From contig CAWUST010000071.1 of NCBI GenBank assembly GCA_963925495.1, positions 1 through 21,080 of the forward strand: a stretch of 21,080 nt of DNA, written 5' to 3'. This stretch comes from UBA2108 sp963925495. Lineage in GTDB: Bacteria > Bacteroidota > Bacteroidia > Flavobacteriales_G > Salibacteraceae. How positions within the stretch are numbered: position 1 is the first letter of the stretch; every line of letters begins with the position of its first letter. Below, one piece after another: positions 8,401-15,556 of this stretch. The translations under genes and the position numbers were made by a program. The notes beneath the pieces were generated by a model, which had not been told where the DNA came from, searched no databases, and saw nothing but the letters and a program-made list of their open reading frames with translations.

Positions 8401-9220
8401 TTCCACCAGTATGATCTCCATGATCTCCACGGTTAGACGTTAAAAACTGAGCTCCAATTCTTCCTTTATAATCGATATGGGGACCAATGACTCCATCATC
8501 TTGAAGCATTACATTCATACCCTCTCCATTCAAGTCTTTAGAAAGTCCTGTGTAATTTTTAGTTAAAGAATTTACTCTATGACCATTTTTTCCTTTAAAA
8601 TTTTCAGGAAAACCTGGAGCATCAATTGGAACAACAAATTGTACAAAAGCAAGATTTGAAAAAGCTCTTAGTTCGTGAATTGGTAATTCACAATAAACTA
8701 CTTGTATGTGGCCATCAATGGAAGTAACTTTTCCTTTTCTTGCGTCAATTTGTTCGGCGATTAACCCCAAATCATCATTTGAAATAGCCTGAACAATCAA
8801 CTTCAAATTACCATTTTGAACAGCATGTCTCGGAAATGGAGCTTTTAGCAAATCGCTCCTTAGTTTGTCCTTGTATTTCAAGTTATAGACCAAACGAATG
8901 TTAGAGTAATTAGATATGGAATAATTCACACTAATTTTAGCATAATAAGCATTGCTGGGCATGTAATCTAACAATTCAACACCTTCTGTTTTTAATCTCT
9001 CAACTTCCAATCGATCTGGAAGTTTGTTAAACTGAATTAAGCCATAATAAAAGCCATTTAAAGATGACAAGCCCTTAATATTACTACCCAGCTCAATTTT
9101 GTTTTCTATCTGTTGCTGCTCAATAGTTTGATTTGCCAATAACAATCTATAATCTTGCGATTTTAATTGAAAGGCGGTAACTAAAAATGCTGAAATAATT
9201 AAATAAACTCTAAACTTCAT
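5429..9220 (-). CDS. Large secreted subtilisin-like (S8) protease with MAM, PKD and T9SS sorting domains
   Basis: From Met at 9220 the product is 1263 aa: signal peptide 1-22, a propeptide-like region to about 225, S8 catalytic domain about 230-495 (Asp241 in LQDDGV, His270 in GDHTGG, oxyanion Asn358 in SAGNS, Ser433 in SGTSMSCPG), a beta-rich C-terminal prodomain-like segment (500-622), an Ig-like module with an Asp-box (about 625-715), a fibronectin III-like region, a MAM domain (about 925-1100), a PKD domain with WDFGDG (1105-1175), and a type A T9SS sorting domain (1188-1263). The catalytic triad is complete. It should cross the outer membrane by T9SS and act on the surface or outside. 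The open frame begins at 9259, but Met 9220 starts a proper signal peptide. It is a single transcription unit with its own terminator. Substrate unknown. Confidence 0.9.
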   Translation of the reverse strand: MKFRVYLIISAFLVTAFQLKSQDYRLLLANQTIEQQQIENKIELGSNIKGLSSLNGFYYGLIQFNKLPDRLEVERLKTEGVELLDYMPSNAYYAKISVNYSISNYSNIRLVYNLKYKDKLRSDLLKAPFPRHAVQNGNLKLIVQAISNDDLGLIAEQIDARKGKVTSIDGHIQVVYCELPIHELRAFSNLAFVQFVVPIDAPGFPENFKGKNGHRVNSLTKNYTGLSKDLNGEGMNVMLQDDGVIGPHIDYKGRIGAQFLTSNRGDHGDHTGGTIMAAGNLEPRYQGMAPASQLWVYGAAPAYPGFDSIYSHYIKYDIRITSTSYSNGVNAGYSPLAQKLDDQTEKMNDLIHVFSAGNSRGASGNGWYTITGGHKVAKNVITVANLDLNDNDVNSSSQGPTKDGRIKPDIGAVGSNVMSTSNPNRYVPKSGTSMSCPGVAGSITVLCQAYKELNSGNTVNAALMKAIVCNTADDLGRKGPDFTHGFGRINARKAYDVIKNKTYYKDSISTNGTKTFNVTAGNNDRLLKVMVVWLDPQGTVGSSRPLVNDLDVTVSTGSLSPVKPLILDPLNPAGIAKNGRDSINNIEQVVIETLTPGTYTITVIGKSIPKGPQEFYVVYSFESDGIIVEYPVGGESLVPIEEEMIRWSDAGNNGPYSLEYSIDNGGSWNTITNVSSSARFFNWTVPNLPSSKALVRVIGTGTSGVSSNNFSIFKVPTSLAVDYACPDSVGLKWDSTSSASHYVIYELGAKYMDSIGTSATNVFNLLGNCSGSKEGWFAVSARGTKGEIGRRSRAFYKDDKLKNCTIKNDIALVKINPSLGRVTSCAFPNGVKVGVEVKNNSSSVSSVFTLNLTVNGGIVIQENAAKLIPAGSSDTIIFQNSITLNNGVNKLVVWQSSVGDQNACNDSLFAESEFVNETAKPSCYTNNFDDFTQCTRESNCETGFCDLSDGWYNPTNGEADDIDWRITSTGTPSRNTGPNSDHTLGNATGRYLYLESSTCVEKEAFLVSPCYDLKSAVKPELTFWYHMNGANMGVLELDVFADGKWDMNVMPRLSGNKGNRWIEQKVDLLAYKGKVINIRFRGKTANGFAGDMALDDIGITDTVTADFSTTQKTALLVDFANLSSGASNSKWDFGDGDTSSSTSPSHTYKKAGVYQIKLIINGDCGKDSISKSIEVNLTGIEQYSELLKQVKVYPQPAAISMLIESVIEIYQLRILDLSGKQVLINTSSFTTKEIDVENLENGIYILELKAGDTISRRKIEILR

Positions 9221-9559
9221 AATTAAATAATTTTGCGTGAAATTACTTAAAAATTTCATTGTTCAAACGAATTACAAATACGACCAGAACAGAACATTTC
9301 ACGGCTATTTCCATTCAATTTAAACAACCTTATTTTAATAATTAAAATGGACAATTTCATTAGTGATTCTTGGGCTTGTTTTTAGTGGATTCTAAACTGT
9401 TTCGAAAGTGTTTATTCAACTCAATTCTAGTCCAATAAAAACTTGAAAGATTGACATGAAAAAATTACTCGGTGTCTTTTAATTTTCAAAATAACCTCTA
9501 GCCATGAAATTAAAATGTTTTTCAATATCTAGAACATTACAGAAAAGTACATTTGCTGC
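9221..9559. other. Divergent intergenic region between the large subtilase and rarA
   Basis: No gene is supported here. It holds the rarA -7 box at its right end, an AT-only 17-bp palindrome at 9332-9348 that may be chance, and a trivial eight-codon ATG frame near 9457. No good TTG/TAnnTTTG pair was found for the subtilase start at 9220. Confidence 0.5.
9548..9555 (+). promoter_or_regulatory. -7 box (TACATTTG) of rarA
   Basis: TACATTTG matches TAnnTTTG and ends 4 nt before the rarA ATG at 9560. No TTG lies at the 22-nt spacing; a T-rich stretch (9518-9522) is nearby. The 5' untranslated region would be near zero. Confidence 0.5.
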
Positions 9560-10846
9560 ATGAGCTCATCGATTCCTTTGGCAGAAAGATTACGTCCTCA
9601 AAACTTGGATGATTATATCAGCCAAAAACACTTAGTAGGAAAAGGGGCCGTATTAAGAAATGCCATTGACTCTGGCGTACTCCCATCTATATTGTTTTGG
9701 GGACCTCCCGGGGTAGGAAAAACCACCCTAGCCCAAATTATCAGCAACACTATGAAAAGGCCATTTTATAGTTTATCGGCTATCAATTCAGGTGTAAAAG
9801 ATGTAAGAGAAGTAATTCAAAAAGCTGAAAAATCTAGTTTTTTTGGCACTAATAACCCCATTCTTTTTATTGATGAAATTCATAGATTCTCTAAATCTCA
9901 GCAAGATTCACTCCTTGGCGCTGTAGAAAAAGGAACTATAACATTAGTTGGAGCTACTACAGAAAACCCTTCATTTGAAGTGATTAGTGCCCTTCTTTCT
10001 AGATGTCAGGTTTACGTTTTAAAATCTTTTGACCGATTAGATTTAGAATTATTAATCAAAAATGCCCTAGAAAAAGACGAGGTTTTAAAAAATCTAAAAA
10101 TTTCAATCAAAGAAAATGAATCGCTTATTCGATTAAGTGGCGGTGATGGGCGAAAGCTGCTAAACACTCTAGAAATTGTAGTTGGAAGTCTAAAAAGTGG
10201 AAATAAAAAAATTGAAATTACCAACGATAAGGTTGAAAAAGTCATTCAACAAAATTTAGTTCGCTATGACAAAACTGGTGAGCAGCATTATGACATTATC
10301 TCTGCTTTTATTAAATCGATGCGGGGTTCTGACCCAAATGCGGCAGTCTATTATCTAGCTCGTATGGTGGAAGGGGGTGAAGATCCTAAATTTATAGCTC
10401 GCCGGATGCTCATTTTTTCTTCTGAAGATATTGGCTTGGCAAATCCAACGGCACTTGTGATGGCAAATACTTGTTTTGATGCAGTAGCAAAAATTGGCTA
10501 TCCTGAGTGTGATATAATTCTTTCTCAAACCGTAATTTATTTGGCCACATCACCAAAAAGTAACTCGGCATACAAAGCAATTAGAAATACGCTTCAATTG
10601 GTAAAGGAAACTGGTGACCTTTCGGTTCCACTTCACTTAAGAAATGCCCCGACGAAACTCATGAAACAACTCGATTATGGAAAAAATTATAAATATGCTC
10701 ATGGATTTCAAGGCAATTTTGTAAATCAAGAATTTTTACCTCCAGAAATAAGTGGCGAAAAGCTATATGAACCTGGGGTAAATCCTAAAGAAAAAGCCAT
10801 ACAAGATAAATTGAAGTTACTTTGGAAAGAAAAGTACGGTTACTGA
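9560..10846 (+). CDS. rarA: Replication-associated recombination AAA+ ATPase RarA (MgsA)
   Basis: A 428-residue AAA+ ATPase related to clamp-loader subunits, acting at stalled replication forks with SSB. Seen: Walker A GPPGVGKTT (48-56), Walker B LFIDEIHRF (101-109), sensor 1 GATTENPS (130-137), arginine finger in LLSRC (Arg147), sensor 2 region GGDGRKLLN, and the C-terminal tetramerisation part with GGEDPKFIARRM and SSEDIGLANP, both typical of RarA. Length and motifs are complete. ATG at 9560 fits the family start (PLAERLRP) and the promoter box 4 nt upstream. It leads a same-strand run with GNAT, mltG and phosphohexomutase genes, although the GNAT gene has its own -7 box. Confidence 0.95.
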   Translation: MSSSIPLAERLRPQNLDDYISQKHLVGKGAVLRNAIDSGVLPSILFWGPPGVGKTTLAQIISNTMKRPFYSLSAINSGVKDVREVIQKAEKSSFFGTNNPILFIDEIHRFSKSQQDSLLGAVEKGTITLVGATTENPSFEVISALLSRCQVYVLKSFDRLDLELLIKNALEKDEVLKNLKISIKENESLIRLSGGDGRKLLNTLEIVVGSLKSGNKKIEITNDKVEKVIQQNLVRYDKTGEQHYDIISAFIKSMRGSDPNAAVYYLARMVEGGEDPKFIARRMLIFSSEDIGLANPTALVMANTCFDAVAKIGYPECDIILSQTVIYLATSPKSNSAYKAIRNTLQLVKETGDLSVPLHLRNAPTKLMKQLDYGKNYKYAHGFQGNFVNQEFLPPEISGEKLYEPGVNPKEKAIQDKLKLLWKEKYGY

Positions 10847-10860
10847 AAAGCGGAGTTCAA

Positions 10861-10868
10861 TATATTTG
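10861..10868 (+). promoter_or_regulatory. -7 box (TATATTTG) before the GNAT gene
   Basis: TATATTTG matches TAnnTTTG and overlaps the TTG codon at 10866, arguing that TTG is not the start and that GTG at 10875 (6 nt after the box) is. No TTG at the proper distance upstream was found. Confidence 0.4.
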
Positions 10869-10874
10869 CGAGTT

Positions 10875-11402
10875 GTGATAAAAGGAAAACAAATTTATTT
10901 ACGGGCTTTAGAGCCAAACGATATTGACCTATTATTTGAATGGGAAAACAACGTAGAAGTGTGGGATATTTCAGATACAGTTCAACCATTTTCTCGTTTT
11001 GTATTAGAAAAATATGTCGATAGCCCTCAAGATATCTATGTGCAACACCAACTCCGTCTTATGATTTGTAAAGTAGATTCAAAAGAAGCTATTGGTTGTG
11101 TCGATTTGTTTGATTTCTCCCCTATTCACCGTCGCGTAGGCTGTGGTATTTTAATAGCGGAACAAAACGAAAGAAAAAATGGATTTGCACGCGAGGCGGT
11201 TAATTTATCGGTAGATTATTGCTTCAGCTTTTTAGATTGCCATCAGGTTTACTGCAACATTTTGGAAGATAATTACACCAGTATAAACCTTTTTGAAAAA
11301 TCTGGTTTTAAACGAATTGGGCTCAAAAAAGATTGGATAAATAAAAACGGAAAGTTCCATAATGAATACTTGTATCAGATTCTGAAATCAGCCAATGATT
11401 AA
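10875..11402 (+). CDS. GNAT-family (RimJ/RimL-like) N-acetyltransferase
   Basis: A roughly 175-residue single-domain acetyltransferase that would transfer an acetyl group from acetyl-CoA to an amine. Seen: opening IKGKQIYLRALEPNDID typical of the RimJ/RimL branch, the acetyl-CoA loop NERKNGFAREAV, and the C-terminal NYTSINLFEKSGFKRIG motif. The frame extends to a TTG at 10866, but that codon sits inside a promoter box; GTG at 10875 gives the usual family start MIKGK. Its last 8 bp overlap the mltG start, so the two are translationally coupled. The acceptor is unknown; candidates are a protein N-terminus or a cell-wall precursor, and the sequence does not decide. Confidence 0.82.
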   Translation: MIKGKQIYLRALEPNDIDLLFEWENNVEVWDISDTVQPFSRFVLEKYVDSPQDIYVQHQLRLMICKVDSKEAIGCVDLFDFSPIHRRVGCGILIAEQNERKNGFAREAVNLSVDYCFSFLDCHQVYCNILEDNYTSINLFEKSGFKRIGLKKDWINKNGKFHNEYLYQILKSAND

Positions 11403-12417
11403 AAAAACAGTTGCATTAATTGCATTAGTCATTATTGTCATTGGAGCGCTTTACATCTGGGGATTCTACAACAACTACAAAGGAAGTTCTATATTAAAAA
11501 ACACAATAATTTTTATTCCCACCGGAAGTAATTACGAAACTGTTTTGTATGTATTAGATACTTGCAATTGCCTAAAAAACTTAGACGGGTTTAATAAAAT
11601 TGCCGAAGTCAAATCCTACCCTCAATTGGTCAAACCAGGACGATATTTCCTAAAAAAGGGCATGAGCAATGAGGGATTAGTCAACAAACTGCGAATAGGA
11701 AACCAAGATGCAATTAAATTTACCTTTAACAATTTAAGAACGATAAACCAATTAGCAGGAAGAGCTGCATACTATTTAGAAACAGATTCACTTTCCTTTT
11801 TAAACTACCTATACAACTCAGAAACAATTTCAAAATACGGCTTCACAAAAAATCAGTTTCCGGCTATGTTTATTCCCAATACATATGCCATGCACTGGAA
11901 TACCACTCCAGAAAAATTTGCAGAGAGAATGGCAAAAGAGTTTAAAATCTTTTGGTCTGATGAGAATAGAGCCAAAGCCAAATCATTGGGTTTATCACAA
12001 AGTGAAGTGGCCACACTTGCATCAATAGTAGAAAGTGAAACCAAAAAAAATGACGAAAAACCGAGAGTGGCAGGAGTTTATATTAACCGTATTAAAAAAG
12101 GGATGCCCTTACAAGCAGATCCAACTTTGATTTTTGCATTGGGCGATTTTAGTATAAAAAGAGTAACAAACAAAGACAAAAAAATCAACTCTCCTTACAA
12201 TACATACAAGTATAAAGGATTGCCTCCTGGGCCAATCCGCTTACCAGAAATTTCATCAATAAATGCAGTCTTAAATTACGAAAAACATGCTTTTATTTAT
12301 TTCTGCGCTAGAGAAGACTTTTCAGGATATCACAATTTCACTTCCTCCTACCGAAAACATAAAAAAAATGCAACACTGTACCACAACGCATTGAATAAAC
12401 GGAAAATTTATAGGTAA
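11395..12417 (+). CDS. mltG: Endolytic murein transglycosylase MltG (YceG-like)
   Basis: MltG cleaves nascent glycan strands at the inner membrane and sets their length. The 340-residue protein has one N-terminal membrane helix (5-22), a LysM-like region (about 36-105) and the YceG catalytic domain. The motif TLASIVESET (208-217) contains the expected catalytic Glu213, followed by VYINRIKKGMPLQADPT and SPYNTYKYKGLPPGPI, both diagnostic. It begins 8 bp inside the GNAT gene, and its TAA overlaps the next ATG by one base (TAATG), so the three genes form a coupled operon. Confidence 0.94.
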   Translation: MIKKTVALIALVIIVIGALYIWGFYNNYKGSSILKNTIIFIPTGSNYETVLYVLDTCNCLKNLDGFNKIAEVKSYPQLVKPGRYFLKKGMSNEGLVNKLRIGNQDAIKFTFNNLRTINQLAGRAAYYLETDSLSFLNYLYNSETISKYGFTKNQFPAMFIPNTYAMHWNTTPEKFAERMAKEFKIFWSDENRAKAKSLGLSQSEVATLASIVESETKKNDEKPRVAGVYINRIKKGMPLQADPTLIFALGDFSIKRVTNKDKKINSPYNTYKYKGLPPGPIRLPEISSINAVLNYEKHAFIYFCAREDFSGYHNFTSSYRKHKKNATLYHNALNKRKIYR

Positions 12418-13817
12418 TGTACAAAGAACAAAAAATAAAATTTGGTACGGATGGCTGGCGAGCTATAATTGCCCAAGAATTTACAGTAGGTAATGTGGCT
12501 CGTGTGAGCGCTGGAGTTGCAGAATATTTAAAAACTGAAAAATTGACCCGAAAAGCAGTTTTAGGATTTGACTGTCGTTTTGCGGGAAAATTATTTGCAG
12601 AAACAGTAGCCAACATCCTTTCTTCCAAAGGAATTGCAGTTTTGTATTTCGATAAACCGACAACTACACCAGCTATTTCTTTGGCAACCAAAAAATTAAA
12701 CTGCGGAATTGGAATTATTATTACAGCATCACATAATGCCCCAAGCTATAACGGGTACAAATTAAAAGGATCATTTGGAGGTCCTATACTCTCAGAAGGA
12801 ATAGCTAGAGTAGAAGAATTAATTCCAGATTTAACACCAGATTTAACTCGTCAAAATGTTGATTTAATTATAAAAACAGATATTAATGAACTTTACATAA
12901 ATCATGTAAAAGCACATTTTGATTTAGGTAATTTAAATGAATCAAAAGTGAAATTGGCTTATGATGCCATGTATGGATCTGGGCAATTTATTTTACCTCA
13001 TCTACTGCCTAATGCAGTTTTGTTTCGAAACGTATGGAATCCTCATTTTTATGGACTTTCACCAGAACCTATTCTAAAAAACTTGGGCGAGTTTCAATCT
13101 TTTTTGAAAAATGAGACTAAAGTTGACTTGGCCTTGATAAATGACGGCGATGCGGATAGAATCGGGTTGATGGATGGAGAAGGTAACTTTATCGATTCGC
13201 ACAACATTATGCTTCTTCTTCTTCATTATCTGGTTCATTATAAAAAACTAAAAGGAAGAGTTGCTACTGGATTCAGCTCTTCAGTTAAGATACAGCAATA
13301 CTGTGACTTACATAACCTAGAACTCGACATTGTTCCTATTGGATTTAAACATATCTGTGGCATTATGCTAGAAAACGAAGTATTAATGGGCGGTGAAGAA
13401 TCTGGTGGTATTGCAGTTGGAGTTGGTGGACATATACCTGAAAGAGATGGGATTTGGAATGGTCTACTTTTACTTGAAATGATGGTAAATACTAGTAAAT
13501 CTATTCAAGAATTATTACAAGAAGTAAAAAATCAAGTTGGAAGTTTTGCCTTTAAACGAATTGATTTGAAAATTAAGGAAGAGCAAAAATTAGCTATTGT
13601 AAATCAATGTAAAAACAATGAGTTTTCGAGATTTGGTGACCTAATAGTTTCTCGAATAGAAAACCTAGATGGTTGGAAATTCTATTTTAACGACGACGAG
13701 TGGTTAATGATACGTGCTTCGGGAACTGAACCCGTCTTAAGAACTTATGCGGAAGGGCGTACATCTGAAAGAGCAGATTTCATTTTAAAGAGTTGTCACG
13801 AAGCTATTGGAATTTAA
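12417..13817 (+). CDS. Phosphohexomutase (phosphoglucomutase/phosphomannomutase family)
   Basis: A 466-residue alpha-D-phosphohexomutase that moves phosphate between C1 and C6 of hexose phosphates. Four signature regions are intact: phosphoserine loop TASHN (103-107, Ser105), metal loop DGDADR (243-248), sugar loop GGEESGG (325-331) and phosphate-binding RASGTEP (433-439). The N-terminal KFGTDGWRAI is also typical. Whether it works on glucose, mannose or glucosamine phosphate cannot be decided from motifs, so no symbol is given. Its ATG overlaps the mltG stop, tying hexose-phosphate metabolism to a cell-wall enzyme in one operon. No terminator was found in the 18 nt before the convergent neighbour. 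Confidence 0.92.
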   Translation: MYKEQKIKFGTDGWRAIIAQEFTVGNVARVSAGVAEYLKTEKLTRKAVLGFDCRFAGKLFAETVANILSSKGIAVLYFDKPTTTPAISLATKKLNCGIGIIITASHNAPSYNGYKLKGSFGGPILSEGIARVEELIPDLTPDLTRQNVDLIIKTDINELYINHVKAHFDLGNLNESKVKLAYDAMYGSGQFILPHLLPNAVLFRNVWNPHFYGLSPEPILKNLGEFQSFLKNETKVDLALINDGDADRIGLMDGEGNFIDSHNIMLLLLHYLVHYKKLKGRVATGFSSSVKIQQYCDLHNLELDIVPIGFKHICGIMLENEVLMGGEESGGIAVGVGGHIPERDGIWNGLLLLEMMVNTSKSIQELLQEVKNQVGSFAFKRIDLKIKEEQKLAIVNQCKNNEFSRFGDLIVSRIENLDGWKFYFNDDEWLMIRASGTEPVLRTYAEGRTSERADFILKSCHEAIGI

Positions 13818-13835
13818 AATAATATTCCAGATACC

Positions 13836-14218
13836 TTAAATCTTCACTAATTCTTGTTGCGCCAAAAACTCAGATTTCCTTTTTTCAAGCTCATTAATTA
13901 GCTCGTTGCGCTCGGTTTTTAAATTAGATATCACGTCACTTTTATGCATGAAAAGTTGCAGATATTTAATGTTTCTATTCATTTTATAATACAATTTTAT
14001 GTGTTCTATTGTAAAAAAACCCGTTGGGTAAAGGCTTAGAAAAAACAACATGCCCCAGAGTGCATTTGTAAATTTAGTAAATACAAAAGCTTCAATTGCG
14101 TAACAAATTGTAAAAACGAAAAGTCCAACTGCAATTTTAACCGCACCTAAAAAATTAGCTTAAAAATATTATTCCTGTTTTTTCTGTCGAAGTATTTAAG
14201 ACCATTGAAAATCTCCAT
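13836..14218 (-). pseudogene. Small two-helix membrane protein with a frameshift, possibly an acyltransferase tail remnant
   Basis: The uninterrupted ATG frame is only 14051-13836 (71 aa), but the frame is open upstream to 14159 with no start codon and encodes a hydrophobic helix (KIAVGLFVFTICYAIEAF). A separate ATG frame at 14218 gives MEIFNGLKYFDRKNRNNIFK and then stops at 14149-14147, immediately after a T6 run (plus-strand A6, 14149-14154). One extra T, or a -1 slip, joins them into about 127 residues: basic start, two membrane helices, then a charged coiled-coil tail (NLKTERNELINELEKRKSEF). The helix-then-coiled-coil ending reminds me of the tail of Bacteroidota PlsC-like acyltransferases, but no catalytic domain is upstream. 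It could be a decayed remnant, or a small intact gene with one miscalled base. Confidence 0.4.
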
Positions 14219-14308
14219 TTTTATTAAATGAGGGATTTACAATTTTTAATTTTATTTATTGAGATACACGAAACAAGAATTCCGTTTTTATATTGTTTAA
14301 ATACAAAT

Positions 14309-15445
14309 TTAGTTTGGATCAGAAAGTTCAGAATTGGTTAAAAAACTAGGGTCCGTAAGAGTTTTCAAAAAAGCAAGCAAATCTGCTTTTTCACTTGCTG
14401 AAAGGTTAAGTCCACCAGCAATTCCAGCTCCACCATCACTCATTATTGGTGCAATGTTAGGTGAGTTACCTTCTACTCCGCTGTTATAAAATTCAATAAT
14501 ATCTTCTAAAGTTTTAAATCTTCCGTCGTGCATGTAAGGACCCGATTTTTCTATGTTTCTTAAAGTTGGAGTTTTAAATTTACCAATGTCTGAAGACTTG
14601 CCGGTAACTTTTCCCAAACCCATATCTGGACTCAAGTCCAATCCATTGTTCTGAAACTTATTGTCGGTAAATAACATGTTATCCGACGAATGGCAATGAA
14701 AACAATCTCCACCAGGAGCAGCTCCCGAAATTCGCCTTACTTCCGTGTTGAAAATTCGATATCCCCTTGCTTCAGAAGGATCGTTAAAACGTGGTGGAAT
14801 TCCATTAATACCACCAACTAAATCCACAGCCTTATCAAATCTACTTTCTGAACTTAGCAAAGTTTTCTCAAACTGTGCTATGGCGATTGTTGCATGGCTA
14901 GAATCCCAATCATCAATTCCAAACGCTTCATAAAAGTGGTTTACATAAAAAGTATCTCCTTTTAGTGAGTTTATGGCGACCTTCCATGTATTGTGCATTT
15001 CCACAGGATTTATAACTGGGTCAATCGCTTGCTCTTCCAGTCTAGGAGAACGACCATCCCAAAAGAATCCATTTCCCCAATTCAAATTGAATATTACCAT
15101 GGCATTTATATCTCCTACTTCCCCATCTATTCCTTCAGAAAATCTTTTTTCGTTATCGCTAAAGGCAAAACTTTGATTGTGACATCCAGCACATGCTAGA
15201 GATCCGTCACCCGATAATTTTTTCTCATAAAACAAATGCCTTCCTAGGTTTACTATCTCTCTTGTTAGAACAGTATTCTCAGGAAATGGTGGAAAGTATT
15301 TGGGTGTCGCAAGAGTAAACTCTGTTCTCTTGTATTCGGGTTTGGTAGATGTTCCACAATCTATTGGGGGTACTAGTCCTTTTTCGTCTTTTTTACAGCC
15401 AACAATTGAAATAAAAATAATAGAGAGAATAAAAAACCTTTTCAT
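14309..15445 (-). CDS. Di-haem cytochrome c peroxidase/MauG-family lipoprotein
   Basis: From Met at 15445 the product is 378 aa. It has a lipoprotein signal (MKRFFILSIIFISIVGC, lipid-accepting Cys17), so it is probably anchored in an envelope membrane. Two c-type haem motifs are present, CAGCH (85-89) and CFHCH (248-252), as in bacterial di-haem peroxidases, which reduce H2O2 or, in MauG-like members, oxidise protein substrates. Other family features are FFWDGRSPRLEEQA, INPVEM and KTPTLRNIEKSGPYMHDGRFKTLEDII. The open frame begins at 15487, but only 15445 gives a clean signal peptide. It stands alone; no cytochrome maturation genes are near. The precise substrate cannot be told. Confidence 0.9.
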   Translation of the reverse strand: MKRFFILSIIFISIVGCKKDEKGLVPPIDCGTSTKPEYKRTEFTLATPKYFPPFPENTVLTREIVNLGRHLFYEKKLSGDGSLACAGCHNQSFAFSDNEKRFSEGIDGEVGDINAMVIFNLNWGNGFFWDGRSPRLEEQAIDPVINPVEMHNTWKVAINSLKGDTFYVNHFYEAFGIDDWDSSHATIAIAQFEKTLLSSESRFDKAVDLVGGINGIPPRFNDPSEARGYRIFNTEVRRISGAAPGGDCFHCHSSDNMLFTDNKFQNNGLDLSPDMGLGKVTGKSSDIGKFKTPTLRNIEKSGPYMHDGRFKTLEDIIEFYNSGVEGNSPNIAPIMSDGGAGIAGGLNLSASEKADLLAFLKTLTDPSFLTNSELSDPN

Positions 15446-15556
15446 AATTTCAATTTTTACGCATTTTATATATTTTAGTTTAACCAAAATAAAGAGTTAA
15501 CTTTAAACTGTTATTTTACAAAAAAAATATTGATGCATCTATTTTTAATATCTCCT

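Noticed and set aside
9332..9348. AT-only palindrome ATTTTAAT-A-ATTAAAAT upstream of rarA
   Set aside because: It contains no G or C, so chance occurrence in this AT-rich spacer is likely; no promoter element is aligned with it.
9457..9483. Eight-codon ATG frame (MKKLLGVF) before rarA
   Set aside because: It is too short to support as a gene, with no adjacent regulatory structure such as an attenuator.
12338..12691. Minus-strand 117-codon open frame across the mltG/phosphohexomutase junction
   Set aside because: It overlaps two firmly identified coupled genes on the opposite strand and has no recognisable features.
15494..15501. Palindrome AGTTAACT upstream of the cytochrome peroxidase gene
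   Set aside because: Only 8 bp and isolated; not convincing as an operator.
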